Source: Pseudomonas brassicacearum (GTDB taxonomy: Bacteria; Pseudomonadota; Gammaproteobacteria; Pseudomonadales; Pseudomonadaceae). Taken from it: DNA of 64,000 nt. The number at the start of each line of letters is the position of its first letter. Positions within the stretch are counted from its first letter, which is position 1. The notes under the pieces are model-generated. The model saw nothing but the letters and a program-made list of their open reading frames with translations. It was not told where the DNA came from and did no database searches. The stretch covers positions 1 through 64,000 of the forward strand of contig NZ_MOBJ01000015.1 in the NCBI RefSeq assembly GCF_003732225.1. The letters run 5' to 3'. This document shows, one piece after another, positions 1-8,858 of this stretch. The position numbers and the translations under genes were made by a program.

Positions 1-125
1 TTTTCTAGGAAGCCCGGCGTGGACTCAAATGCTTAAGTGAACAGCATTACGGATTTCTCCGGGGTTTGTTTGGTACGGCTGGGGGGCTTGTTGAACCCAG
101 CTCTATGGACTGACCTGAATTCACT

Positions 126-230
126 GTGGGAGCGAGCTTGCTCGCGATAGCGGTGTATCAGTCGACATCAATGTTGGCTGTTACTCAGTCATCGTCGGAT
201 CGCCGCCCGGAGCAAGCCCGCTCCCACAGG
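126..230. repeat. REP doublet, family A
   Basis: An inverted pair of the short palindromic repeat with core GAGCGAGCTTGCTCGC. The first copy starts at 126; the second, inverted and partly degenerate, ends at 230. It lies just past the stop codon of the gltP-like gene. Positions 1-125 hold no gene I can recognise, only a small AATGC/GCATT inverted repeat. Confidence 0.85.
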
Positions 231-237
231 TTCGCAA

Positions 238-1569
238 TTAGTTGCTGGAAGTCTCACCCGCCGGCAGCTTCTCTTTGCTGCGCCAGTGCGGCAGGGAGTT
301 CCAGTAGCGCTGGCCCTTGGCGTCGTCGTACATGCCTTCCCAACGGGAGACGACCAGTACGGCCAGGGCGTTGCCGATCACGTTCAGTGCGGTGCGGGCC
401 ATGTCCATGATGCGGTCGACACCGGCGATGAACGCCAGGCCTTCCAATGGAATGCCCACGCTGCCCAGAGTCGCCAGCAGAACCACGAAGGACACGCCCG
501 GCACGCCGGCGATACCTTTGGAGGTGACCATCAGGGTCAGTACCAGCAGCAACTGCTGGCTGATCGACAGATCGATACCGTACAGCTGGGCAATGAAGAT
601 TGCCGCGATGCTCTGGTACAGGGTCGAACCATCGAGGTTGAACGAGTAACCGGTTGGCACCACGAAGCTGCAAATGGCTTTCGGCGCGCCGTAGGCTTCC
701 ATCTTCTCGATCACGCGCGGCAACACGGTTTCCGAGCTCGCGGTGGAGTAGGCCAGCACCAGCTCATCTTTGAAGATGCGCATCAGCTTGATCACCGAGA
801 AGCCGAACAGGCGAGCGATCAGGCCCAGTATCACGAAGGCGAAGAACAGAATGGCGACGTAAACCAGGATCACCAGTTTGGCCAGCGGCAGCAGGGACGC
901 AAAACCGAAGTTGGCAACGGTCACTGCGATCAGTGCGAACACGCCGATCGGGGCGTAGTTCATGATCATGTGAGTGACCTTGAACATGCTTTCCGAGACG
1001 CCCTGGAACATCTTCACCAGCGGCTCGCGCAGGTCCGATTGCAGGCTCGACAGACCGAGACCGAACAACACCGAGAAGAAGATGATCGGCAGCATCTCGC
1101 CACGCGCCATGGCGGCAAAGATGTTCGATGGAATCAGGTTGAGGATGGTTTCGATGAACGCGTGTTCATGCTGAACCTCGGCCGCGGTCGCCTGGTACTT
1201 GGAGATATCCACAGTGCCCAGGGTGCTCATGTCGATGCCGGAGCCCGGGTGGAACACGTTGGCCAGCACCAGACCCACCAGGATGGCGATGGTGGTAACG
1301 ATTTCGAAGTAAACGATGGTCTTGAGACCAATGCGCCCGAGCTTCTTCGCATCCCCCACACCGGCAATGCCGACAACCAGCGAGGAGATCACGATCGGGA
1401 TCACGATCATTTTGATCAGACGGATAAAGATATCGCCTGCCGGTTGCAGAACGTTGCTGATCCACCAGGCTTTTTCCGCACTGAAGTGGTTGAGCAGCGC
1501 CCCAATTGCAATCCCCAGCACCAGACCGATGAGGATCTGCCAGGCGAGGCTCAGCTTTGCCTTCTTCAT
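238..1569 (-). CDS. gltP: Glutamate/aspartate:proton symporter, GltP-like
   Basis: A 443-residue inner-membrane protein of the dicarboxylate/amino acid:cation symporter family (DAACS), which imports glutamate, aspartate or C4-dicarboxylates using the proton or sodium gradient. Hydrophobic segments fill the length. The family's serine-rich re-entrant loop (YSTASSETVLPRV) and the NLDGS and GIAGVPG transport motifs are present, and the length is typical. The start follows an AAGGG Shine-Dalgarno sequence. GltP is favoured over DctA by overall resemblance to Pseudomonas GltP; the substrate is inferred. It stands alone, with REP elements downstream and a 595-bp gap upstream. Confidence 0.85.
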   Translation of the reverse strand: MKKAKLSLAWQILIGLVLGIAIGALLNHFSAEKAWWISNVLQPAGDIFIRLIKMIVIPIVISSLVVGIAGVGDAKKLGRIGLKTIVYFEIVTTIAILVGLVLANVFHPGSGIDMSTLGTVDISKYQATAAEVQHEHAFIETILNLIPSNIFAAMARGEMLPIIFFSVLFGLGLSSLQSDLREPLVKMFQGVSESMFKVTHMIMNYAPIGVFALIAVTVANFGFASLLPLAKLVILVYVAILFFAFVILGLIARLFGFSVIKLMRIFKDELVLAYSTASSETVLPRVIEKMEAYGAPKAICSFVVPTGYSFNLDGSTLYQSIAAIFIAQLYGIDLSISQQLLLVLTLMVTSKGIAGVPGVSFVVLLATLGSVGIPLEGLAFIAGVDRIMDMARTALNVIGNALAVLVVSRWEGMYDDAKGQRYWNSLPHWRSKEKLPAGETSSN

Positions 1570-2164
1570 ATCATTACCCTTTTCTTATAAATGGACTCGG
1601 GAAGATGCACAAACTGGAACGCTCAATGGCGGAAAAGCCTGTGCATCTGCCCCCGGATAAGGTCGCCCGGAGCGCGTAATTACGGCTCTCTGGCAGATAA
1701 AAAAGGCGCAACTATTCCGATGCACGGGAGCGACGTCTAATGCCGTAAACGCCTACCCTATGCCGAATCGGCATGAACTTTTTCAAATAAAACGGCAGTC
1801 CCAGCCGGTTCGAATACGACATTTCGGCAGACATAAGTGCCGTGAACCGGCCATCGCAGAGGAGATTGGTGGTTTTTTGAGCAGCCAAATAGGGACAAAA
1901 ACTACAGAAAAATCCTACTAGCCACGGTGAAAAGTGAGCAGGGATTAGCGCTAAATTTCTCGATATACGGTCACCCGGAAACACCGCGACATGCTTTGTG
2001 AAGAACGTCGAAGGTTTTTTGCCGGCAGGCCGCAGCGATAAAATTCGTTTGGCTGCTCTAGGACGATACTTTGCGCATATAAGCGTAAGCGCGCCGCAGA
2101 CTTGTCACGTCGCACGCGACTGGCAAATCTGCGGTGGCCAGTGTCTTCAACAAACCGCCCATGA
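1570..2164. other. Intergenic region with a nested hairpin
   Basis: 595 bp without a convincing gene. It must contain the gltP promoter (minus strand). At 1804-1851 there is a nested inverted repeat: outer arms GCCGGTTC/GAACCGGC enclosing inner arms CGGCA/TGCCG. Short open frames here have no recognisable protein features. Confidence 0.5.
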
Positions 2165-2329
2165 TCAGCCTCGACCGCGGCGACCAAAGAAGAACGAAGC
2201 AACAAACATCACCAGGAACACGACAAAGAGAATCTTGGCGATACCCGTGGCGGTGCCCGCGATACCACCGAAGCCCAGTACGGCAGCGACAATGGCAATA
2301 ATCAGGAATGTGATTGCCCAGCTCAGCAT
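2165..2329 (-). CDS. Small DUF1328 (YtjA-type) membrane protein
   Basis: A 54-residue protein starting MLSWAITFLIIAIVAAVLGF, with two hydrophobic segments and an FFFGRRGRG basic tail, which is the DUF1328/YtjA pattern. The start is set by a strong AAGGAG eight bases upstream; a longer in-frame reading from 2377 lacks such a site and adds unconserved residues. It presumably sits in the inner membrane; the function is unknown. It follows the 2403-2690 gene on the same strand after 73 bp. Confidence 0.85.
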   Translation of the reverse strand: MLSWAITFLIIAIVAAVLGFGGIAGTATGIAKILFVVFLVMFVASFFFGRRGRG

Positions 2330-2402
2330 GGTGATTCTCCTTACGCGTCTATTTTGAGGTGCAGCTATTCCCGGCACATGAACATCGCGCCAAGCCTGTT
2401 AC

Positions 2403-2690
2403 CTAGAACACCCAACGTTCCTGATGCAGCGTCCCGGACCCGGGCTCTGCCTGGTCCACACTCATCATTCTGATTGGGGCGGCATCAGCAGACCGGCTGC
2501 TGACGGCGCTGAAATGGGTTTGGGTCAAGTGAAGAGTCGGCGCAATTGCTGCCTCTGGCTGCTGGCTTTGTTCCCAGCGCAAGAACTGCTGGCCGCCGAT
2601 CAAGGTGATCAACAAGGCAACAACGGCAAACAACCCTTGCTGGATAGACAGTGGCGAGATACGCAATTGGGCGGCACGTTGGCGATTCAT
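2403..2690 (-). CDS. Hypothetical single-pass membrane protein
   Basis: A 95-residue protein with a basic N-terminus (MNRQRAAQLRIS), one membrane segment (about residues 19-36) and a polar C-terminal part likely in the periplasm. A good GGAGGAG ribosome site lies upstream. No family is recognised. By position it matches the short hypothetical gene next to algB in P. aeruginosa (inference from gene order). No catalytic motif is visible. Confidence 0.65.
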   Translation of the reverse strand: MNRQRAAQLRISPLSIQQGLFAVVALLITLIGGQQFLRWEQSQQPEAAIAPTLHLTQTHFSAVSSRSADAAPIRMMSVDQAEPGSGTLHQERWVF

Positions 2691-3133
2691 CCTGAAACTC
2701 CTCCCACACTGGTGGCTATTGGTTAGGGGACGTTCCTTCTTGAAGGCCCCGGCTTAACCAGACTATTGCAGCCTGCATGCCAGCTCCCTCAATGGAATAA
2801 AATTAAATAAAATCAAACAGTTATTCTGATTAAAGAAATTTATTCGGACGCATCCTGCACGATGCCCCGCGAAGGGTCGTGCGTAATGCACGATCGATTT
2901 TCAGAAAGTCGAAAATTTTTGGAATGTATGAAGGGACACGGATGTCAGAAAAAGAGGCAGGAGATTGCCGGGCACGTCGTTAAATTATAAAAATTTATAC
3001 AAATCAAACAGTTATACACATATTGAGCAGATAACTACCCTGTTCTGCCGCGAAGCGCCCAGAATCAACCATGCAACTTGCCCGATTTTTCCGAGACTAA
3101 ATTAAGAGCATTCATTTAAGGAGCGTAGGAAAA
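2691..3133. promoter_or_regulatory. algB upstream region, AT-rich, with a direct repeat
   Basis: 443 bp, clearly richer in A/T than the flanking genes. The 15-mer AAATCAAACAGTTAT occurs at 2810-2824 and at 3001-3015, each within a similar A/T-rich context. A weak AlgU-like promoter (GAATGT, 17 bp, TCAGA) lies at 2922-2949 on the plus strand. algB has an AAGGAG ribosome site just before its start. Confidence 0.55.
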
Positions 3134-4480
3134 ATGGAATCAGCCAACGAGCATCAAGGCCGCATTCTGCTGGTAGATGATGAATCCGCCATCCTGCGCA
3201 CCTTTCGCTACTGCCTGGAAGACGAAGGCTATACCGTCGCCACCGCCAACAGCGCAGCTCAGGCCGAAGTCTTGTTGCAACGACAGGTCTTCGACTTGTG
3301 CTTCCTCGACCTGCGTCTGGGCGAAGACAACGGTCTCGACGTCCTGGCGCAAATGCGCGTGCAAGCACCCTGGATGCGCGTGGTGATCATCACCGCGCAC
3401 TCGGCCGTGGACACCGCCGTCGATGCGATCCAGGCCGGCGCCGCCGATTATCTGGTCAAACCTTGCAGCCCCGACCAGTTGCGCCTGGCCACTGCCAAAC
3501 AACTGGAAGTCCGCCAACTCTCGGCACGCCTGGAAGCCCTCGAGGGTGAAGTCCGCAAACCCAACGATGGCCTGGACTCCCACAGCCCGGCGATGAAAGT
3601 CGTTCTGGAAACCGCCCGCCAGGTCGCCAGCACCGACGCCAACATTCTGATTCTCGGCGAGTCCGGTACCGGTAAAGGCGAACTGGCCCGTGCCATTCAT
3701 GGCTGGAGTAAACGCGCCAAAAAATCCTGCGTCACCATTAACTGCCCGTCATTGACTGCCGAGTTGATGGAAAGCGAACTCTTTGGCCACAGCCGCGGGG
3801 CCTTCACCGGCGCCAGTGAAAGCACCCTCGGTCGGGTCAATCAGGCCGATGGCGGAACGCTGTTCCTCGATGAGATCGGCGATTTCCCGCTGACCTTGCA
3901 ACCCAAACTGCTGCGCTTCATTCAGGATAAGGAATACGAGCGGGTCGGCGACCCGGTGACCCGTCGCGCCGATGTGCGAATCCTCGCCGCCACCAACCTC
4001 AATCTTGAAGACATGGCTCGCGACGGTCGTTTCCGCGAAGACCTGCTCTACCGGCTGAACGTCATCACCTTGCACCTGCCGCCACTACGCGAACGCGCCG
4101 AGGACATCCTGGCCCTGGCCGACCGCTTCCTGGCACGTTTCGTCAAGGAGTACTCGAGGCCGGCTCGTGTCTTCAGCAACGAAGCACGCGAGGCGCTGCT
4201 CGGCTATCGCTGGCCAGGCAATATCCGCGAACTGCGTAACGTGGTCGAACGCGCGAGCATCATTTGCCCACAGGAGCGGGTCGAGATCAGCCATTTGGGC
4301 ATGGCCGAGCAAACCACCAGCAACGCCCCGAGAATCGGTGCGGCGCTAAGCCTGGATGAATTGGAGAAAGCCCATATCGGCGCGGTACTGGCCAGCGCCG
4401 CCACCCTCGATCAAGCGGCCAAGACCCTGGGTATCGACGCCTCGACGCTGTACCGCAAACGCAAACAGTACAACCTGTGA
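3134..4480 (+). CDS. algB: AlgB, NtrC-family response regulator
   Basis: A 448-residue transcriptional regulator. In P. aeruginosa AlgB acts with KinB on alginate production, virulence and quorum-sensing-linked traits. Receiver domain at about residues 9-125 with acidic residues D15/D16 and phospho-acceptor D59. AAA+ sigma-54 interaction domain at about 145-375 with Walker A GESGTGKG, the sigma-54 contact motif GAFTGA and Walker B GGTLFLDEIGD. Fis-type helix-turn-helix at the C-terminus (AAKTLGIDASTLYRKRK). Length matches AlgB. kinB starts 10 bp downstream, so the two form an operon. Confidence 0.96.
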   Translation: MESANEHQGRILLVDDESAILRTFRYCLEDEGYTVATANSAAQAEVLLQRQVFDLCFLDLRLGEDNGLDVLAQMRVQAPWMRVVIITAHSAVDTAVDAIQAGAADYLVKPCSPDQLRLATAKQLEVRQLSARLEALEGEVRKPNDGLDSHSPAMKVVLETARQVASTDANILILGESGTGKGELARAIHGWSKRAKKSCVTINCPSLTAELMESELFGHSRGAFTGASESTLGRVNQADGGTLFLDEIGDFPLTLQPKLLRFIQDKEYERVGDPVTRRADVRILAATNLNLEDMARDGRFREDLLYRLNVITLHLPPLRERAEDILALADRFLARFVKEYSRPARVFSNEAREALLGYRWPGNIRELRNVVERASIICPQERVEISHLGMAEQTTSNAPRIGAALSLDELEKAHIGAVLASAATLDQAAKTLGIDASTLYRKRKQYNL

Positions 4481-4490
4481 GCAGCACCTT

Positions 4491-6281
4491 ATGAAGCTGG
4501 GAATGAAGTTGCGCACACGGCTGTTTCTGAGTATCTCGGCACTGATCACCGTGGCGCTGCTCGGCCTGGTACTCGGGCTGGTCAGCGTGATGCAGATAGC
4601 CAGTAACCAGGAAGCGCTGATCCGCGACAACTTCATCACCCTGGACCTGGAACTCAAGCTGCGCCAGACCCTGGACGATCAGTTGATCAACATGCTCAGC
4701 ATAAAGCCCGACCTTGAGGCACTGGAAACCTCTGAACGGCGCTACTTCGAGCTGCTGGATCAAGGCATCGAGCACGAAAGCAGTTTCAATGGCGAGCATC
4801 ACGGCTTCGAGCAGGCTCGCACGGACTACCTGGCCTTTCTCAAAGCCTTCAGCCTCACGCAGGAACCGTCCGGCAAGCTCGTTGGCAATCGGGACCTCAC
4901 CGAAAAGTTCAACGTGCTGCGTAACGGCTTGATCGCCGAACATAAACAGGCACTGGACAACATCAACGATACCCAGCGCAATGCCCGCGAACATGCGCTG
5001 CTGATTGCCGGTTTGCTCGGATTGGTCGGGTTGGCAGTACTGACCATCGGCTTCATCACCGCTCACGGCATCGCCCGGCGCTTCGGTGAGCCGATCGAGG
5101 CACTGGCCAAGGCCGCGGATAACATCGGCCAGGGTAACTTCGATGTCACCCTGCCGATCTCCCCGGCGGTGGAGCTGACCCAGCTCACCCGGCGCTTCGG
5201 GATCATGGCCGAAGCCTTGCGTGAACATCAGGCAACCAATGTCGATGAACTGCTCGCCGGCCAGCAACGCTTGCAAGCCGTGCTCGACAGCATCGACGAC
5301 GGTTTGCTGATGATTGATCGTCAGGGCCATCTGGAACACCTGAATCCGGTCGCACAGCGTCAGTTGGGCTGGGACGAAGGCCGCCTCGGCCAAGGCCTGG
5401 GCACCGCGCTTCAACGGCCGGAGCTCGATGAACAACTGCAACTGGTACTGCGCGGTGGAACGCTGGAGCGTGCGCCTGAAGACCTGAGCATCGAAGTCGA
5501 TGGCGAATCGCGGCTGTTGACCTACAGCCTGACGCCGGTCATTCACACCCAGGGACATATCCTTGGCGCCGTCATGGTGCTGCACGATGTCACCGAACAG
5601 CGGGCCTTTGAACGGGTACGCAGTGAGTTCGTGTTGCGCGCCTCCCATGAGCTGCGTACGCCGGTCACCGGCATGCACATGGCGTTCGGCCTGTTCCGGG
5701 AACGCGCGCACTTTGCCGAGGACTCTCGCGAAGCCGATCTGTTGAACACGGTGAATGAGGAAATGCAGCGCTTGATGCAGTTGATCAACGACCTGCTGAA
5801 CTTCTCCCGTTATCAGAATGGCCTGCAAAAGCTCACCCTGGCGCCATGCAATATCGATGACCTTTTAGAACAGGCACAAGGGCGTTTCGCCGAACGGGCC
5901 AATGAGCAACGCATCGAATTGCTGGTGGAAGTGCAAGCACCGCTGCCGCGATTACATGTCGATCAGGCTCAACTCGACCGGGTACTGGACAACCTGATCG
6001 ACAACGCTCTGCGCCACACCAACCACAACGGGCAGATACGCTTGCAGGCTCGCCGACATGGTGAACGGGTGATCGTCAGCGTCGAGGACAATGGCGAAGG
6101 CATCGCTTACGGCCAGCAGGGGAGGATTTTCGAGCCCTTCGTTCAGGTCGGGCGCAAGAAGGGCGGAGCCGGGCTAGGTCTGGCACTGTGCAAAGAGATT
6201 GTGCAACTGCACGGTGGCCGCATGGGGGTGTATTCCCGACCGGGGCAGGGCACTCAGTTTTACATGGCACTGCCACTGTAA
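4491..6281 (+). CDS. kinB: KinB, sensor histidine kinase/phosphatase
   Basis: A 596-residue inner-membrane kinase, partner of AlgB. Two membrane segments (about 10-34 and 169-192) bracket a periplasmic sensor region. Then come a HAMP linker (about 192-245), a PAS domain (about 255-365), the HisKA dimerisation domain with phospho-His386 in ASHELRTPV, and an HATPase domain with N-box DNLIDNALRH and G1-box DNGEGI. The ATG at 4491 is chosen because the in-frame upstream extension lies inside algB and would be a shadow translation; 596 residues agrees with known KinB. It converges with the EAL gene, leaving 7 bp. Confidence 0.95.
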   Translation: MKLGMKLRTRLFLSISALITVALLGLVLGLVSVMQIASNQEALIRDNFITLDLELKLRQTLDDQLINMLSIKPDLEALETSERRYFELLDQGIEHESSFNGEHHGFEQARTDYLAFLKAFSLTQEPSGKLVGNRDLTEKFNVLRNGLIAEHKQALDNINDTQRNAREHALLIAGLLGLVGLAVLTIGFITAHGIARRFGEPIEALAKAADNIGQGNFDVTLPISPAVELTQLTRRFGIMAEALREHQATNVDELLAGQQRLQAVLDSIDDGLLMIDRQGHLEHLNPVAQRQLGWDEGRLGQGLGTALQRPELDEQLQLVLRGGTLERAPEDLSIEVDGESRLLTYSLTPVIHTQGHILGAVMVLHDVTEQRAFERVRSEFVLRASHELRTPVTGMHMAFGLFRERAHFAEDSREADLLNTVNEEMQRLMQLINDLLNFSRYQNGLQKLTLAPCNIDDLLEQAQGRFAERANEQRIELLVEVQAPLPRLHVDQAQLDRVLDNLIDNALRHTNHNGQIRLQARRHGERVIVSVEDNGEGIAYGQQGRIFEPFVQVGRKKGGAGLGLALCKEIVQLHGGRMGVYSRPGQGTQFYMALPL

Positions 6282-6288
6282 GGAGCGT

Positions 6289-7905
6289 TCACGCTTCATC
6301 ATCCAGCCGGCGGGGTGCCTGTCGGCGACCACGGGTGATCAATTCAATGAACTGCATCGCGGTCAAGGCATGGGCAAACAACCATCCTTGCCCGTAATTC
6401 ACGCCTTCACTGCTCAGCAATATGGCCTGGGCTTCATGTTCGATACCTTCGGCGATCACCTTGAGCTGCAAGGCATGTGCCATGCGAATGATGTGCGGCG
6501 CCACACCGCTGCTGGCGGCGTCGTGGCCCAGCGCGTCAATGAAAGCCTTGTCGATTTTCAGGTAATCCACCGGCAGGGTTTGCAGGTAGGCCAAGCTGCA
6601 ATAGCCGGTGCCAAAGTCGTCGATCAGCACTTGATGCCCGGCATCACGCAGGGCTTGCAGGTTCTCCCGCGCAACCACTACATCGATCAGCCCGCGCTCA
6701 GTCACCTCAAACGCGATCTGCCGCGCAGCGACCCGGTGCATTGCCAGCAAACGCGCCATGACCTCGCCGACTCGCGGCACCATGACATCGCAGGCGGCGA
6801 GGTTGACCGAGATATACAACTGCGGGTTGGCGCGAAGTAACTTACCGAGCTGTTCCAGCAATCGCTGCAATACGAAGTCGGTGATCTGACGGATCTGGCC
6901 GGTGTTTTCCGCCATGGGGATAAACAGATCCGGACTGGTCAGCGTGCCGTCCGGCCGACGCCAGCGCAACAAGGCTTCGGCGCCGACACAGTGACGAGTT
7001 TTGAGGTCAAAGATCGGCTGGTACAGAACCTGTAACTCGCCACGCTTGAGGGCTCCCTGCAATTCACCGCCCAGCGACTGCCGCTGACGGGCCAGCAGAA
7101 ACACCAGACCGCCAATGCTCACGCCCAGCACCAGGCTTGCCGGCACCAGCCACCACCACAGCGTGGGCAGGCGCAGCGCGGTTCGAGGACTGATCAGTAC
7201 CAACTGATACTCAGGATTGTTGGTCGGCATGCGATAGATCAGCCGGGTTTTCGTGACCTGCAACGGTTCGCTGCTGAAGGGCGACCAAGGGTCAGTCGGT
7301 GGCCAGGCTTGCGGCGCTCCGAGGACCGGGATCGCCCGGGTGCCATGATCGACCACCACCAACAGGCTACTGTCGGGTGTCAGATCAACCATGTCGGTCA
7401 AATGCCCGCGTGAAGTCGCCACACGAAAGTTACCGCGCCCCAGCATCAGCACTGCACGGTTTTCGTCGGGTTCAGTCGAGGTGTTGAGCCAATAACTGTA
7501 GGTCGGTCCTTTGATATCAGGTGGCCGGAGCGCCGAAAGCGCATCCTGGCGCGGTCGGTTCGAGCACAATTGCGTGGCGTCGATATAGGCCGCTTCATAC
7601 ACGAAGCGGTAATTGAAGCTGACCTGCTGCAAGGTCGCGATCATCTCCGTATCGCAGCTACGCAACGGCTGTGCTTCCAGGTCATCCAGGCCTTCACGCA
7701 GTTGGCCGAACAGCTGCTCCAGGCGCTCCAGAAATCGTTCGCCCTGAGCGTTCATCTGTTCGCTTTCGCGTTGCTGGACCTGCCGCAGCGCCACGCCCAG
7801 GCTACCGGCCAGCAGCAAAGCCGCACTCAGCGCAGCCGCCAGTATCGCCAAAGACCAAGGGCGATAGAACCAACTGCGCAGGGTCTCGCTAGCGGCCGTC
7901 ATCAT
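6289..7905 (-). CDS. CSS-motif EAL c-di-GMP phosphodiesterase
   Basis: A 538-residue membrane protein that should hydrolyse cyclic di-GMP. Membrane segments at about 18-40 and 248-272 flank a periplasmic domain with two cysteines (C84 and C114, the latter in CSN), as in CSS-motif sensors that respond to periplasmic thiol redox state. The cytoplasmic EAL domain has E310-A-L, SVNLAA, DDFGTG, the Lys of YLKIDK, and EGIE, so all main metal and catalytic residues are visible and it should be active. No GGDEF domain. It lies 73 bp after the amidase gene and two genes after a diguanylate cyclase. In P. aeruginosa, as I recall, no EAL gene separates kinB from the amidase. Confidence 0.88.
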   Translation of the reverse strand: MMTAASETLRSWFYRPWSLAILAAALSAALLLAGSLGVALRQVQQRESEQMNAQGERFLERLEQLFGQLREGLDDLEAQPLRSCDTEMIATLQQVSFNYRFVYEAAYIDATQLCSNRPRQDALSALRPPDIKGPTYSYWLNTSTEPDENRAVLMLGRGNFRVATSRGHLTDMVDLTPDSSLLVVVDHGTRAIPVLGAPQAWPPTDPWSPFSSEPLQVTKTRLIYRMPTNNPEYQLVLISPRTALRLPTLWWWLVPASLVLGVSIGGLVFLLARQRQSLGGELQGALKRGELQVLYQPIFDLKTRHCVGAEALLRWRRPDGTLTSPDLFIPMAENTGQIRQITDFVLQRLLEQLGKLLRANPQLYISVNLAACDVMVPRVGEVMARLLAMHRVAARQIAFEVTERGLIDVVVARENLQALRDAGHQVLIDDFGTGYCSLAYLQTLPVDYLKIDKAFIDALGHDAASSGVAPHIIRMAHALQLKVIAEGIEHEAQAILLSSEGVNYGQGWLFAHALTAMQFIELITRGRRQAPRRLDDEA

Positions 7906-7978
7906 TGAATATCCGAAGGATTACCAATGAGTTATAGCTACTGATCAGGAAATAGCCCTGACCGTCGGGCGGGCGTCA

Positions 7979-8758
7979 TTATTTTGTCTGGTTGAGCACC
8001 TGCAGGATCGCGGCACTTTGCGCGTCTGGCGTACCGTCAAACCGTGACGGGCGATAGTGCATCTGAAAGGCCGCCAGCACATGCCGGGTGGCCACATCCA
8101 GCTCGCCGGTCTGCGGTGTCGTGTAGCCCAAGCGCACCAGTTCTTGCTGGAACCAGGTGATGCTCGGCAGTTGCGCTTCGAACAACGCCTGCTGACGCGC
8201 CACCGCCTCGGCATTGGGCCAGACCACCAGCCCTTCGTCGGCCAGACGCTTCCACGGGAACAGCGGACCCGGGTCAAGCTTGCGCAGCGGCGCGATGTCG
8301 CTGTGGCCGATGATGTTTCGCGGGCTGATGTTGTTGCGCTTGCTGATGTCCCTGATCAGGAAGATCAAAGACTGAACCTGCGCCTCGCTGTAGGGATACC
8401 AGACGCGCCCGGCAGGCGTATCGTGAAACCCCGGATTGACGATTTCGATACCAATCGAACTTGAGTTCAGCCAGGTCCGGCCATCCCACTCGCTTTCCCC
8501 GGCATGCCAGGCCCGGCGGCTTTCATCCACCAGTTTGAAAATGGTGGCTTTCTTGTCGTCGCCAATCAGGTAATGACTGCTGACCTGGCCATGGGTCAAC
8601 AACGCCAGTGAACGCTCCTGCGAGGCGGTGGTGTAATGCACCACAATAAACTGCACGCGGTTGTCGTGATTAACCGAAGGATGGCTGGTGTCGATTCGAG
8701 GGCCGCTGGCGCAACCCGCCAGGACAAGAAGCACCAAAAGCAGAGGAATCGATTTCAT
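7979..8758 (-). CDS. ampDh2: N-acetylmuramoyl-L-alanine amidase lipoprotein (AmiD/AmpDh2-like)
   Basis: A 259-residue outer-membrane or periplasmic lipoprotein that cleaves muropeptides at the MurNAc-L-Ala bond. The signal peptide ends in lipobox LAGC (C16). The amidase_2 domain (about 35-180) shows zinc-ligand positions in VVHYTTA, AWHAGESEW and the HSDIAPLRKLDPGPLFPW block. A peptidoglycan-binding_1 domain fills about 200-255. Position next to algB-kinB matches AmpDh2 of P. aeruginosa (gene-order inference). It lies between dgcH and the EAL gene on the same strand. Confidence 0.88.
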   Translation of the reverse strand: MKSIPLLLVLLVLAGCASGPRIDTSHPSVNHDNRVQFIVVHYTTASQERSLALLTHGQVSSHYLIGDDKKATIFKLVDESRRAWHAGESEWDGRTWLNSSSIGIEIVNPGFHDTPAGRVWYPYSEAQVQSLIFLIRDISKRNNISPRNIIGHSDIAPLRKLDPGPLFPWKRLADEGLVVWPNAEAVARQQALFEAQLPSITWFQQELVRLGYTTPQTGELDVATRHVLAAFQMHYRPSRFDGTPDAQSAAILQVLNQTK

Positions 8759-8858
8759 GAAAAGGCACTACGCTGAAGACAGTAATGCAACAGTGTAACG
8801 TACTGCCTTCTTCCGGGCCGGCAAAAGCCTGGCATAAAACAAAATTGAACAATTTTCG

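Noticed and set aside
126..410. Short protein beginning MGASLLAIA
   Set aside because: It begins in a REP element; such frames arise wherever the repeat is translated.
286..1590. 434-codon plus-strand open frame opposite gltP
   Set aside because: Antisense shadow of a well-supported transporter; His/Gln/Asp-rich composition typical of reversed high-GC coding DNA.
1951..2205. 84-codon minus-strand open frame upstream of gltP
   Set aside because: No good ribosome site and no protein features, and it overlaps the end of the better-supported DUF1328 gene.
4287..5828. 513-codon open frame opposite algB/kinB
   Set aside because: Shadow frame; KinB and AlgB motifs are complete on the plus strand and no domain is seen in the reverse.
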